This document shows positions 25,301-40,300 of a stretch of DNA of 64,000 nt, piece after piece. Made by a program: the position numbers and the translations under genes. Source of the stretch: Arenicola marina (taxonomy: Eukaryota; Annelida; Polychaeta; Arenicolidae); contig OZ025264.1 in the NCBI GenBank assembly GCA_964019135.1, forward strand, positions 3,628,827 through 3,692,826. Direction: 5' to 3'. Each line of letters opens with the position of its first letter. The stretch's first letter is position 1. The notes under the pieces are model-generated. The model was not told where the DNA came from. It did not search any database and saw only the letters and a list, made by a program, of their open reading frames with translations.

Positions 25301-28300
25301 GTAGTCTCAGTGTCTAGGTATGACCATAGGACTGATATCTATTGTAGTCTCAGTGTCTAAGTATGACTATAGGACTGATATCTATTGTAGTCTCAGTGGC
25401 TAAGTATGACTATAGGACTGATATCTATTGTAGTCTCAGTGTCTAGGTATGACCATAGGACTGATATCTAGTGTAGTCTCAGTGTCTAAGTATGACCACA
25501 GGACTGATATCTATTGTAGTCTCAGTGTCTAAGTATGACTATAGGACTGATATCTAGTGTAGTCTCAGTGTCTAAGTATGACTATAGGACTGATATCTAG
25601 TGTAGTCTCAGTACCTAAGTATGACTATAGGACTGATATCTAGTGTAGTCTCAGTGTCTAGGTATGACCATAGGACTGATACCTATTGTAGTCTCAGTGT
25701 CTAAGTATGACTATAGGACTGATATCTAGTGTAGTCTCAGTACCTAAGTATGACTATAGGACTGATATCTAGTGTAGTCTCAGTGGCTAAGTATGACTAT
25801 AGGACTGATATCTAGTGTAGTCTCAGTGTCTAGGTATGACCATAGGACTGATATCTATTGTAGTCTCAGTGTCTAAGTATGACTATAGGACTGATATCTA
25901 GTGTAGTCTCAGTGTCTAAGTATGACTATAGGACTGATATCTAGTGTAGTCTCAGTACCTAAGTATGACTATAGGACTGATATCTAGTGTAGTCTCAGTG
26001 GCTAAGTATGACTATAGGACTGATATCTAGTGTAGTCTCAGTGTCTAGGTATGACCATAGGACTGATATCTATTGTAGTCTCAGTGTCTAAGTATGACTA
26101 TAGGACTGATATCTAGTGTAGTCTCAGTGTCTAAGTATGACTATAGGACTGATATCTAGTGTAGTCTCGGTGTCTAAGTATGACTATAGGACTGATATCT
26201 AGTGTAGTCTCAGTGTCTAAGTATGACTATGGGACTGATATCTAGTGTAGTCTCAGTGTCTAAGTATGACTATAGGACTGATATCTATTGTAGTCTCAGT
26301 GGCTAAGTATGACCACAGGACTGATATCTATTGTAGTCTCAGTGTCTAAGTATGACCATAGGACTGATATCTATTGTAGTCTCAGTGTCTAAGTATGACT
26401 ATAGGACTGATATCTAGTGTAGTCTCAGTGTCTAGGTATGACCATAGGACTGATATCTAGTGTAGTCTCTGTGTCTAAGTATGACCATAGGACTGATATC
26501 TAGTGTTGTCTCAGTGGCTAAGTATGACTATAGGACTGATATCTATTGTAGTCTCAGTGTCTAGGTATGACCATAGGACTGATATCTAGTGTAGTCTCAG
26601 TGTCTAAGTATGACTATAGGACTGATATCTAGTGTAGTCTCAGTGTCTAGGTATGACCATAGGACTGATATCTAGTGTAGTCTCTGTGTCTAAGTATGAC
26701 CATAGGACTGATATCTAGTGTTGTCTCAGTGGCTAAGTATGACTATAGGACTGATATCTATTGTAGTCTCAGTGTCTAGGTATGACCATAGGACTGATAT
26801 CTATTGTAGTCTCAGTGTCTAAGCATGACTATAGGACTGATATCTAGTGTAGTCTCAGTGTCTAGGTATGACTATAGGACTGATATCTATTGTAGTCTCA
26901 GTGGCTAAGTATGACCACAGGACTGATATCTATTGTAGTCTCAGTGTCTAAGTATGACCACAGGACTGATATCTAGTGTAGTCTCAGTGTCTAAGTATGA
27001 CCATAGGACTGATATCTAGTGTAGTCTCAGTGTCTAAGTATGACTATAGGACTGATATCTATTGTAGTCTCAGTGGCTAAGTATGACCACAGGACTGATA
27101 TCTATTGTAGTCTCAGTGGCTAAGTATGACCACAGGACTGATATCTATTGTAGTCTCAGTGTCTAAGTATGACCATAGGACTGATATCTAGTGTAGTCTC
27201 TGTGTCTAAGTATGACCATAGGACTGATATCTAGTGTTGTCTCAGTGGCTAAGTATGACTATAGGACTGATATCTATTGTAGTCTCAGTGTCTAGGTATG
27301 ACCATAGGACTGATATCTAGTGTAGTCTCAGTGTCTAAGTATGACTATAGGACTGATATCTAGTGTAGTCTCAGTGTCTAAGTATGACTATAGGACTGAT
27401 ATCTAGTGTAGTCTCAGTGTCTAAGTATGACCATAGGACTGATATCTATTGTAGTCTCAGTGTCTAAGCATGACCATAGGACTGATATCTAGTGTAGTCT
27501 CAGTGTCTAGGTATGACTATAGGACTGATATCTATTGTAGTCTCAGTGGCTAAGTATGACCACAGGACTGATATCTAGTGTAGTCTCTGTGTCTAAGTAT
27601 GACCATAGGACTGATATCTAGTGTTGTCTCAGTGGCTAGGTATGACTATAGGACTGATATCTATTGTAGTCTCAGTGGCTAAGTATGACCACAGGACTGA
27701 TATCTAGTGTAGTCTCTGTGTCTAAGTATGACCATAGGACTGATATCTATTGTAGTCTCAGTGTCTAGGTATGACTATAGGACTGATATCTAGTGTAGTC
27801 TCAGTGTCTAGGTATGACTATAGGACTGATATCTATTGTAGTCTCAGTGGCTAAGTATGACCACAGGACTGATATCTAGTGTAGTCTCTGTGTCTAAGTA
27901 TGACCATAGGACTGATATCTATTGTAGTCTCAGTGTCTAAGCATGACTATAGGACTGATATCTAGTGTAGTCTCAGTGTCTAGGTATGACTATAGGACTG
28001 ATATCTATTGTAGTCTCAGTGTCTAAGTATGACCACAGGACTGATATCTAGTGTAGTCTCTGTGTCTAAGTATGACCATAGGACTGATATCTAGTGTTGT
28101 CTCAGTGGCTAAGTATGACTATAGGACTGATATCTATTGTAGTCTCAGTGTCTAGGTATGACCATAGGACTGATATCTAGTGTAGTCTCAGTACCTAAGT
28201 ATGACTATAGGACTGATATCTATTGTAGTCTCAGTGGCTAAGTATGACCACAGGACTGATACCTATTGTAGTCTCAGTGTCTAGGTATGACCATAGGACT

Positions 28301-31300
28301 GATATCTATTGTAGTCTCAGTGTCTAGGTATGACCATAGGACTGATATCTATTGTAGTCTCAGTGTCTAGGTATGACCATAGGACTGATATCTAGTGTAG
28401 TCTCAGTGTCTAAGTATGACTCTAGGACTGATATCTAGTGTAGTCTCAGTGTCTAAGTATGACCATAGGACTGATATCTAGTGTAGTCTCAGTGTCTAAG
28501 TATGACTATAGGACTGATATCTATTGTAGTCTCAGTGGCTAAGTATGACCACAGGACTGATATCTATTGTAGTCTCAGTGTCTAAGTATGACCATAGGAC
28601 TGATATCTATTGTAGTCTCAGTGGCTAAGTATGACCATAGGACTGATATCTAGTGTAGTCTCTGTGTCTAAGTATGACCATAGGACTGATATCTAGTGTT
28701 GTCTCAGTGGCTAAGTATGACTATAGGACTGATATCTATTGTAGTCTCAGTGTCTAGGTATGACCATAGGACTGATATCTATTGTAGTCTCAGTGTCTAA
28801 GCATGACTATAGGACTGATATCTAGTGTAGTCTCAGTGTCTAGGTATGACTATAGGACTGATATCTAGTGTAGTCTCAGTGTCTAAGTATGACTATAGGA
28901 CTGATATCTATTGTAGTCTCAGTGTCTAAGCATGACTATAGGACTGATATCTAGTGTAGTCTCAGTGTCTAGGTATGACTATAGGACTGATATCTATTGT
29001 AGTCTCAGTGGCTAAGTATGACCACAGGACTGATACCTATTGTAGTCTCAGTGTCTAGGTATGACCATAGGACTGATATCTATTGTAGTCTCAGTGTCTA
29101 AGTATGACCATAGGACTGATATCTAGTGTAGTCTCAGTGGCTAAGTATGACTATAGGACTGATATCTAGTGTAGTCTCAGTGGCTAAGTATGACTATAGG
29201 ACTGATATCTAGTGTAGTCTCAGTGTCTAAGTATGACCATAGGACTGATATCTATTGTAGTCTCAGTGTCTAGGTATGACCATAGGACTGATATCTATTG
29301 TAGTCTCAGTGTCTAAGTATGACCATAGGACTGATATCTATTGTAGTCTCAGTGTCTAAGTATGACCATAGGACTGATATCTATTGTAGTCTCAGTGTCT
29401 AAGTATGACTATGGGACTGATATCTATTGTAGTCTCAGTGTCTAAGTATGACCATAGGACTGATATCTATTGTAGTCTCAGTGTCTAGGTATGACCATAG
29501 GACTGATATCTATTGTAGTCTCAGTGTCTAAGTATGACCATAGGACTGATATCTATTGTAGTCTCAGTGTCTAAGTATGACCATAGGACTGATATCTAGT
29601 GTTGTCTCAGTGTCTAAGTATGACCATAGGACTGATATCTATTGTAGTCTCAGTGGCTAAGTATGACTATAGGACTGATATCTAGTGTAGTCTCAGTGTC
29701 TAAGTATGACTATAGGACTGATATCTATTGTAGTCTCAGTGGCTAAGTATGACTATAGGACTGATATCTAGTGTAGTCTCAGTGTCTAAGTATGACTATA
29801 GGACTGATATCTAGTGTAGTCTCAGTACCTAAGTATGACTATAGGACTGATATCTAGTGTAGTCTCAGTGTCTAAGTATGACTATAGGACTGATATCTAT
29901 TGTAGTCTCAGTGTCTAGGTATGACCATAGGACTGATATCTAGTGTAGTCTCAGTGGCTAAGTATGACTATAGGACTGATATCTATTGTAGTCTCAGTGT
30001 CTAAGTATGACCATAGGACTGATATCTAGTGTAGTCTCAGTGTCTAAGTATGACTATAGGACTGATATCTAGTGTAGTCTCAGTGTCTAGGTATGACCAT
30101 AGGACTGATATCTAGTGTAGTCTCAGTACCTAAGTATGACTATAGGACTGATATCTATTGTAGTCTCAGTGTCTAGGTATGACCATAGGACTGATATCTA
30201 GTGTAGTCTCAGTGGCTAAGTATGACTATAGGACTGATATCTAGTGTAGTCTCAGTGTCTAAGTATGACTATAGGACTGATATCTAGTGTAGTCTCAGTA
30301 CCTAAGTATGACTATAGGACTGATATCTAGTGTAGTCTCAGTGTCTAGGTATGACCATAGGACTGATATCTAGTGTAGTCTCAGTGGCTAAGTATGACTA
30401 TAGGACTGATATCTAGTGTAGTCTCAGTGTCTAAGTATGACTATAGGACTGATATCTAGTGTAGTCTCAGTACCTAAGTATGACTATAGGACTGATATCT
30501 AGTGTAGTCTCAGTGTCTAAGTATGACCATAGGACTGATATCTATTGTAGTCTCAGTGTCTAGGTATGACCATAGGACTGATATCTAGTGTTGTCTCAGT
30601 GTCTAGGTATGACTATAGGACTGATATCTATTGTAGTCTCAGTGTCTAAGTATGACCATAGGACTGATATCTAGTGTAGTCTCAGTGTCTAAGCATGACT
30701 ATAGGACTGATATCTAGTGTAGTCTCAGTGTCTAAGTATGACCATAGGACTGATATCTATTGTAGTCTCAGTGTCTAAGTATGACTATAGGACTGATATC
30801 TATTGTAGTCTCAGTGTCTAAGTATGACCATAGGACTGATATCTAGTGTAGTCTCAGTGTCTAAGCATGACTATAGGACTGATATCTAGTGTAGTCTCAG
30901 TGTCTAAGTATGACCATAGGACTGATATCTATTGTAGTCTCAGTGTCTAAGTATGACTATAGGACTGATATCTATTGTAGTCTCAGTGTCTAGGTATGAC
31001 CATAGGACTGATATCTAGTGTAGTCTCAGTGTCTAGGTATGACCATAGGACTGATATCTATTGTAGTCTCAGTGTCTAAGTATGACCATAGGACTGATAT
31101 CTATTGTAGTCTCAGTGGCTAAGTATGACTATAGGACTGATATCTATTGTAGTCTCAGTGTCTAAGTATGACCATAGGACTGATATCTAGTGTAGTCTCA
31201 GTGTCTAAGTATGACCATAGGACTGATATCTATTGTAGTCTCAGTGTCTAAGTATGACTATAGGACTGATATCTAGTGTAGTCTCAGTGTCTAAGTATGA

Positions 31301-34300
31301 CTATAGGACTGATATCTAGTGTAGTCTCAGTGTCTAAGTATGACCATAGGACTGATATCTATTGTAGTCTCAGTGTCTAGGTATGACCATAGGACTGATA
31401 TCTATTGTAGTCTCAGTGTCTAAGTATGACCATAGGACTGATATCTAGTGTAGTCTCAGTGTCTAAGTATGACTATAGGACTGATATCTAGTGTAGTCTC
31501 AGTATAATATAACTAGTTCATATTAAGCAAAGGAATTTTAGAATCATGATATGCAAACAACCTATTCTTTTCCTTTATTCTTCGAAGCTTCGAACACGCG
31601 CGGATTCAACGCAAGTTACCACGTCAACATGTGCCCTGACAGTTGTCATGGCAACCGAGTATGCCGTGACAGTGCGTGCGTCTGCGCGGACGGCTATGGC
31701 GGCGTCGATTGTCAGACGGAGCTGTGTCCAGCAGACTGTTCGGAAGGTCAAGGTCAAGGCTTATGTGATCCGGTGAGTCTGTATCAGCAGCTGGTGGGTG
31801 GAATGATCTTAGAGGCCGCAATAACCGGCCCTACGGCGTATGGCTTCAGTGGTAGGGTGACCGAATAGGTAGGCGCTCTGTGACAGCGCGCTCTGTGACA
31901 GCGCGCTCTGAGGTGGCACGTTCTGGGGTAGCGCGCTCTGCGGTAGCGCATTCTGCGATAGCGCATTCTGCGATAGCGCGCTCTGACAGCGCGCTCTGCG
32001 ATAGCGCGCTCTGCGATAGCGCGCTCTGCGATAACGCGCTCTGTGACAGTGCGCTCTGTGGTAGGACCCACCTTCGTACATTAAGCATTAAGGGTTAAGC
32101 TAACCCGCCACTAATTGGCATTGGAGAATACGAGCCAGATGTTAAGGCGCCCTACCTAACCCAACCTACGACCTACATCTATCTGCAGGCGCTGGCCCTG
32201 TGCACGTGTGTGGGAGACTTCGCCGGCCCCGACTGCCGAAACGAGACAGAACCGGATAGCACACGCTACTCGCTTCTCTACGACCCCGAGCGTCTCAGTG
32301 ACCCTCACATGACCTTCGGTGGGCGTCTGGCGCGCATGGGTCACAGCCTGGTGAGCTGCGACGACACCAAGCCCCACCGGTACCTCTACATGTACGGCGG
32401 CTACTCGCTCACGGGGGGCATCCTCGGGGACCACTGGCAATATGACGTCATTCTTAACACCTGGACGGAAGTGACGTCGAGTTCCGACGAAGCGCCGTCG
32501 CCAAGGTGAGTCTCGTAGCTGTGGTTATCTGTAAGGCATCCTATTTGTTAACTCCTTGGTTTAGCAGCAGTCCTTCAAAACAGAACCTTCACATGCACGG
32601 ACATAGTCACAATCATATCGGAAAGTAAATTCAGTTGAGCAAGTCACTTGATGTTATTAATCCGTGTAAGACGATATTACATTATAGGCTGGCATGTGAC
32701 GCCAATGTATTCTGTACATGGAGGAGCCCCCCCCCCCCTTCCTTCCCCATTGTGTCTCGATCTTCGATGCTTTGTGGCACTGTATAACGGCCGCTTGTAA
32801 ATATTCATGCATACCACTATGCATATCACTATCACTACTCTTTTTTATTTCTGAACCATCTGCTGCTGAATTATGTTGAATTTATCTGTTCGTTCTTTAA
32901 CACCATGCACATGTTGGTCCATTTACGATTTAACCGCTTGAGTGCAGTTTAACAATTCAGGCAGTGGAAACTGTGTACTCCTTTATTCACTTCGCTACCT
33001 ATGTCAATGTTATGTTAACGAATATAATCTGTGTTTTGTTTTTGTGTTTATTATGAACTGGTTATTATGTCCGTGTCTGGTCAGGTATTTCCACTCGGCC
33101 GCCTGTGTGCTGACTGTGCGGGCGATCTTCGTGTATGGTGGGCTGGTCCCAGGCCTCGGAGCCTCCAACGAACTGTGGAAGTTCAACATTGACAGCTTCC
33201 GGTGGACCAAACTGCAGGTGTGTGACGTATATAGTGTGTATATGACGCATGTATGACGTATGTAGTGTGTATGACGTATGTAGTGTATATATGAAGTATG
33301 TAGTGTATATATGACTATATAGTGTTTATGTGACGCATGTATGACGTATGTAGTGTGTATGACGTATGTAGTGTATATTTGGCGTATGTAGTGTATATAC
33401 GACTATGTAGTGTATATATGACGTATGTTGTGTATATATGAAGTATGTAGTGTATATATGACTATATAGTGTGTATATGGCGCATGTATGACGTATGTAG
33501 TGTGTATGACGTATGTAGTGTACATATGAAGTATGTAGTGTATATTTGGCGTGTGTAGTGTATATACGACTATGTAGTGTATATATGACGTATGTCGTGT
33601 ATATATGAAGTATGTAGTGTATATATGACTATATAGTGTGTATATGGCGCATGTATGACGTATGTAGTGTGTATGACGTATGTAGTGTCTATATGAAGTA
33701 TGTACTGTCTATTTGGCGTATGTAGTGTATATACGACTATGTAGTGTATATATGACGTATGTCGTGTATATATGAAGTATGTAGTGTATATATGACTATA
33801 TAGTGTGTATATGACGTATGTAGTATAGATATGAAGTATGTAGTGTAGATATGAAGTATGTAGTGTATATTTGGCGTACGTAGTGTATATACGACTATGT
33901 AGTGTATATATGACGTATGTCGTGTATATATGAAATATGTAGTGTATATATGACTATATAGTGTGTATATGACGTATGTAGTATAGATATGAAGTATGTA
34001 GTGTATATATGACTATATAGTGTGTATATGACGTATGTAGTATAGATATGAAGTATGTAGTGTATATATGACTATATAGTGTATATACGACTATGTAGTG
34101 TATATATGACGTATGTCGTGTATATATGAAATATGTAGTGTATATATGACTATAGTGTGTATATGACGTATGTAGTATAGATATGAAGTATGTAGTGTAT
34201 ATATGACTATATAGTGTGTATATGACGCATGTAGTGTACATAGGACGTATGTAGTGTATGTGACATATGTAGCGTATGTATGACGCATGTAGTGTATTGC

Positions 34301-37300
34301 ATATTGCCTGCCCTCTGCAGGTGCCGTCCCAGGACAGCTACGGCGTCCCACCCCTGGCGGGACACACCATGACCCTGGTGGACAAGGCCAGGGTCTGGAT
34401 CCTGGGGGGCTTCTCTCTCCAGGACTACTTCTCCGAGCACGACTACGAATACGATGCCGCGCTCAACAGGTGGTCGGTGCTCAAGGTGTCCGGCTCCAAA
34501 CCCACCGGTCAGTGCATGATGGCAATAATAATGATAATAATAGCAATAAACGTTTATTTCATACTTATCAGGGGAGCCTCCCTGGTGTAGTGGTTAGCGC
34601 ACTCGAACGCAGATCAATAGGTCCTGGGTTCGAATCCGGGCTCGGGCACCTAATCTGGGGCAAGTTTCATTCCTTCATCCTTCATCGTCCCGGGAGGTTC
34701 CTTGGCCCAATTTAGCCTGTATGTGCACAAAAGTGGCCTAAAACACCAACATTTCATTCATTCATACTTATCAGGCCATGGGCCATATGAGTGTGCTGGT
34801 ACATTTGCAAACCCAATTTGCGAAACTTGAAAGCATTATACGTATAAGCAGCTATATTCCGAAGTTCAGAAGAATTTTGAGAGGATAGTATGGTGATAAG
34901 TTCTACTCGCGATGGATGCAATACAGTCCTGCTGAAAACCGCATTTCTGATATGATCGTAATGGCGACAGATACAGAGAAAGTGTTGTTCGCCTTCAATG
35001 GTTTGTATTCCTGCAGCGAGACAGAAACTGCAGAATCTAAGGTGTCTGTCTTTGACGTCTCATTTACAATTATATTCCACTCCTGGGTAGAAATGTACCA
35101 TAAACGCCACTTAAATGTATTAAAAACCTCCCTCACCTCCCCCACCTGCCCCACCCTCACCCCCTCTAGGTGTGTACGGCCACAGTGCCGTGCACCACGA
35201 GGACAGTAGGGCCGTCTACCTGTTCGGCGGCTACGAGTTCCGCACCGACCAGCACACCATCTCGAATCGCCTCTACAGCCTGGACGTTCGGAACCACTCC
35301 TGGAGCGAGATGCCGTCCTTCGGGAGTCACCAGGTACACTATAACTCACCTATTGCTTCGGGGGATGGTCCCTTATTGTGGGTCAAACCGACACGTTGTT
35401 AAATGCATGGATGTCATTCTTCACAATAGAATTGGTAACATGTGTCCTCCTATCAAGCTATGCCGCAATGTCTGATCTGTCCGTATCCCTCTCTGTCTCT
35501 GGGCCGACAGCGCTATCGTTGAACATAGCTATTAGATCATATGGAATCACGAAGTATCCCATTTGGGACATCAGTGTTGGTTAGTTAAGCGGGCATCCTG
35601 TTGTTGAAGGGTCAAGGTGGGGGCGATGGGAGACTGCGGCAGGGAAGGGGGGAGGGTGAAGGAAGGATGTCTGGCGTTGCCGACTGTGCAGTATCTGCAG
35701 ATTAAGAAAATGGCGGATCTAACATATAACCTGTATGTTACAGATTGCACGGGGCGCAAACAAAACCCCAATAACTAAACAACACTCATGTAGCCCAAAT
35801 AGTCCTAGACTGTTCACACTATTGCCCTAAGCCGGTAAACACAGGAAAATAAACATGAACTGACGGTTGAGTTTGGCGTGTCCCCCACAGCCCGCCCGAC
35901 GGTTTCTGCACGAGGCGGTGACTGTGGCCGAGTACATGGTGGTGATGGGGGGCCGCTCGCGGGACAAGGACTTCGACAGCTCTGTGTGGGCCTATCAGTA
36001 CCACTGCAACGAGTGGATCAACCTCTCCGCCGGAGGTGAGCGCGACAACCCAGCCTACGTCCAATGTGTATTTGTTATCGGTAACCTCGTTAAATAAATA
36101 AATAAAGTTTATACAATAATAATTTTAAAAAACATCCACGTCAGGTGTGAAGTATTTAGACCACGTGACTTTTATTAACCCCTTTGCCATTCTTGGCGCG
36201 GTAGCAGCCGTAAGTAAGTAAAGTAAGTAATGTGTTTATTATAGTCATTTGAGGCATACAACTGAAAGCATGTACTGGGTAAAAGTACCGTTTAACCCAT
36301 GGAAATAAAACAACTTTTGCCTTGAGACTCTTTCCCCTGGATTCCTTTAAGCGTACTGTAAATCTAAACCACTGGTTTGACTTTGACTTTTGACTTTGCT
36401 TTCATCTTGAAAGGTCATAATGTGTATGGCGACGGCATCCCAGCTGTGATCGCCGCCCGCGCGGTGGCGCTGCGAGACCACGTGTACCACGTTGGTGGTT
36501 TCGACAGCCGCTCGCAGGGGGTGCTAACTAGACTGTCGCTTCCGGCCGACGTGTGCACTCTATATGCAGACAGCGACACCTGCCTGGAGAAATCTGGGTG
36601 TGCCGTGTGCACTGTGGAGGAGACCAACGCAACCTTTTGTTACGACAACCGGCAGACGCGGCCCTCAGGGTGAGCTGCGGGATGGTGTGGGTAGGAGGGC
36701 GGATGGGAAGTGGGCGATGGGATAGGGTGATCGGTGGGGAATGGCAAGAGGGTGGTTGATCGGAGTTGTGCGGAGGAGTTGTTGATGAGGGAGGAGTTAT
36801 GGATGAGGGAGGAGTGAGCGAAGTATCTGTGGATGAGGGAACAGAGTGGAGGAGTTGTGGATGAGGGAGGAGGGAGCAGAGGAGTTGTGGAGGAGGGAGG
36901 AGGGAGCGGAGGAGTTGTGGATGAGGGAGGAGGGAGCGGAGGAGTTGTGGATGAGGGAGGAGGGAGCGGAGGAGTTGTGGATGAGGGAGGAGGGAGCAGA
37001 GGAGTTGTGGAGGAGGGAGGAGGGAGCGGAGGAGTTGTGGATGAGGGAGGAGGGAGCGGAGGAGTTATGGATGAGGGAGCGGAGGAGTTGTGGATGAGGG
37101 AGGAGTGAGCGAAGTATCTGTGGATGAGGGAAGAGAGTGGAGGAGTTGTGGATGAGGGAGGAGGGAGCGGAGGAGTTGTGGAGGAGGGAGGAGGGAGCGG
37201 AGGAGTTGTGGATGAGGGAGGAGGGAGCGGAGAAGTTGTGGAGGAGGGAGGAGGGAGCGGAGGAGTTGTGGATGAGGGAGGAGGGAGCGGAGGAGTTGTG

Positions 37301-40300
37301 GATGAGGGAGGAGTGAGCGAAGTATCTGTGGATGAGGGAAGAGAGTGGAGGAGTTGTGGATGAGGGAGAAGGGAGCGGAGGAGTTGTGGAGGAGGGAGCG
37401 GAGGAGTTGTGGATGAGGGAGGAGGGAGCGGAGGAGTTATGGATGAGGGAGGAGGGAGCGGAGGAGTTGTGGATGAGGGAGGAGGGAGCGGAGGAGTTGT
37501 GGATGAGGGAGGAGGGAGCGGAGGAGTTGTGGATGAGGGAGGAGATTGGAGGAGTTGTGGATGAGGGAGGAGGGAGCGGAGGAGTTGTGGATGAGGGAGG
37601 AGGGAGCGGAGGAGTTATGGATGAGGGAGGAGGGAGCGGAGGAGTTGTGGATGAGGGAGGAGATTGGAGGAGTTGTGGATGAGGGAGGAATGAGCGGAGG
37701 AGTTGTGGAGGAGGGAGGAGGGAGCGGAGGAGTTGTGGATGAGGGAGGAGGGAGCGGAGGAGTTGTGGATGAGGGAGGAGTGAGCGAAGTATCTGTGGAT
37801 GAGGGAAGAGAGTGGAGGAGTTGTGGAGGAGGGAGGAGATTGGAGGAGTTGTGGATGAGGGAGGAGATTGGAGGAGTTGTGGATGAGGGAGGAATGAGCG
37901 GAGGAGTTGTGGAGGAGGGAGGAGGGAGCGGAGGAGTTGTGGATGAGGGAGGAGGGAGCGGAGGAGTTGTGGATGAGGGAGGAGTGAGCGAAGTATCTGT
38001 GGATGAGGGAACAGAGTGGAGGAGTTGTGGATGAAGGAGGAGGGAGCGGAGGAGTTGTGGATGAGGGAGGAGGGAGCGGAGGAGTTATGGATGAGGGAGG
38101 AGGGAGCGGAGGAGTTGTGGATGAGGGAGGAGATTGGAGGAGTTGTGGATGAGGGAGGAATGAGCGGAGGAGTTGTGGAGGAGGGAGGAGGGAGCGGATG
38201 AGTTGTGGATGAGGGAGGAGGGAGCGGAGGAGTTGTGGATGAGGGAGGAGTGAGCGAAGTATCTGTGGATGAGGGAAGAGAGTGGAGGAGTTGTGGAGGA
38301 GGGAGGAATGAGCGGAGGAGTTGTGGATGAGGGAGGAGGGAGCGGAGGAGTTGTGGATGAGGGAGGAGATTGGAGGAGTTGTGGATGAGGGAGGAGATTG
38401 GAGGAGTTGTGGATGAGGGAGGAGGGAGCGGAGGAGTTGTGGATGAGGGAGGAGTGAGCGAAGTATCTGTGGATGAGGGAAGAGAGTGGAGGAGTTGTGG
38501 ATGAGGGAGGAGGGAGCGGAGGAGTTGTGGAGGAGGGAGGAGGGAGCGGAGGAGTTGTGGATGAGGGAGGAGGGAGCGGAGGAGTTGTGGATGAGGGAGG
38601 AGATTGGAGGAGTTGTGGATGAGGGAGGAATGAGCGGAGGAGTTGTGGAGGAGGGAGGAGGGAGCGGAGGAGTTGTGGATGAGGGAGGAGATTGGAGGAG
38701 TTGTGGATGAGGGAGGAGGGAGCGGAGGAGTTGTGGATAAGGGAGGAGATTGGAGGAGTTGTGGATGATGGAGGAATGAGCGGAGGAGTTGTGGAGGAGG
38801 GAGGAGGGAGCGGAGGAGTTGTGGATGAGGGAGGAGGGAGCGGAGGAGTTGTGGATGAGGGAGGAATGAGCGGAGGAGTTGTGGATGAGAGAGGAGGGAG
38901 CTGAGGAGTTGTGGATGAGGGAGGAATGAGCGGATGAGTGAGGAATGAGCAGAGGAGTTGTGGATGAGGGAGGAATGAGCGGAGGAGTTGTGGATGAGGG
39001 AGGAATGAGCAGAAGAGTTGTGGATGAGGGAGGAGGGAGCGGAGGAGTTGTGGATGAGGGAGGAGTGAGCGGAGGAGTTGTGGATGAGGGAGGAATGAGC
39101 AGAGGAGTTGTGGATGAGGGAGGAGGGAGCGGAGGAGTTGTGGATGAGGGAGGAGTGAGCGAAGTATCTGTGGGTGAGGGAGGAATGAGCGAAGGAGTTG
39201 TGGATGAGGGAGGAATGAGCGGAGGAGTTATGGATGAGGGAGGAATGAGCGGAGGAGTTGTGGATGAGAGAGGAGGGAGCTGAGGAGTTGTGGATGAGGG
39301 AGGAATGAGCGGATGAGTGAGGAATGAGCAGAGGAGTTGTGGATGAGGGAGGAATGAGCGGAGGAGTTGTGAATGAGGGAGGAATGAGCGGAGGAGTTGT
39401 GGATGAGGGAGGAGGGAGCGGAGGAGTTGTGGATGAGGGAGGAGTGAGCGAATTATCTGTGGATGAGGGAGGAATGAGCGAAGGAGTTGTGGATGAGGGA
39501 GGAATGAGCGGAGGAGTTGTGGATGAGGGAGGAATGAGCGGAGGAGTTATGGATGAGGGAGGAATGAGCGGAGGAGTTGTGGATGAGGGAGGAATGAGCG
39601 GATGAGTTGTGGATGAGGGAGGAATGAGCGGAGGAGTTGTGGATGAGGGAGGAGTGAGCGAAATATCTGTGGATGAGGGAGGAGGGAGCGGAGGAGTTGT
39701 GGATGAGAGAGGAGGGAGCGGAGGAGTTGTGGATGAGGGAGGAATGAGCGAAGTAACTGTGGATGAGGGAGGAATGAGCGAAGGAGTTGTGGATGAGGGA
39801 GGAATGAGCAGAGGAGTTGTGGATGAGGGAGGAGTGAGCGAAGTATCTGTGGATGAGGGAAGAGAGTGGAGGAGTTGTGGATGAGGGAAGAATGAGCGGA
39901 GGAGTTATGGATGAGGAAGGAATGAGCGAAGTATCTGTGGATGAGGGAGGAATGAGCAGAGGAGTTGTGGATGAGGGAGGAATGAGCGGAGGAGTTGTGG
40001 ATGAGGGAGGAGTGAGCGGAGGAGTTGTGGATGAGGGAGGAATGAGCAGAGGAGTTGTGGATGAGGGAGGAGTGAGCGAAGTATCTGTGGATGAGGGAAG
40101 AGAGTGGAGGAGTTGTGGATGAGGGAGGAATGAGCGGAGGAGTTATGGATGAGGAAGGAATGAGCGAAGTATCTGTGGATGAGGGAGGAATGAGCAGAGG
40201 AGTTGTGGATGAAGGGAGGAATGAGCGGAGGAGTTGTGGATGAGGGAGGAATGAGCGAAGTATCTGTGGATGAGGGAAGAGAGTGGAGGAGTTGTGGATG

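Noticed and set aside
31784-32098. Antisense and sense frames with ERAIAERA-like repeats
   Set aside because: They come from the short GCGCGCTCTG array in intron 18.
34595-34650. Possible tRNA gene from A and B box matches (also near 10600 and 61120)
   Set aside because: The acceptor stem does not close and the boxes lie in longer elements, two of them with target duplications, so these are SINEs.
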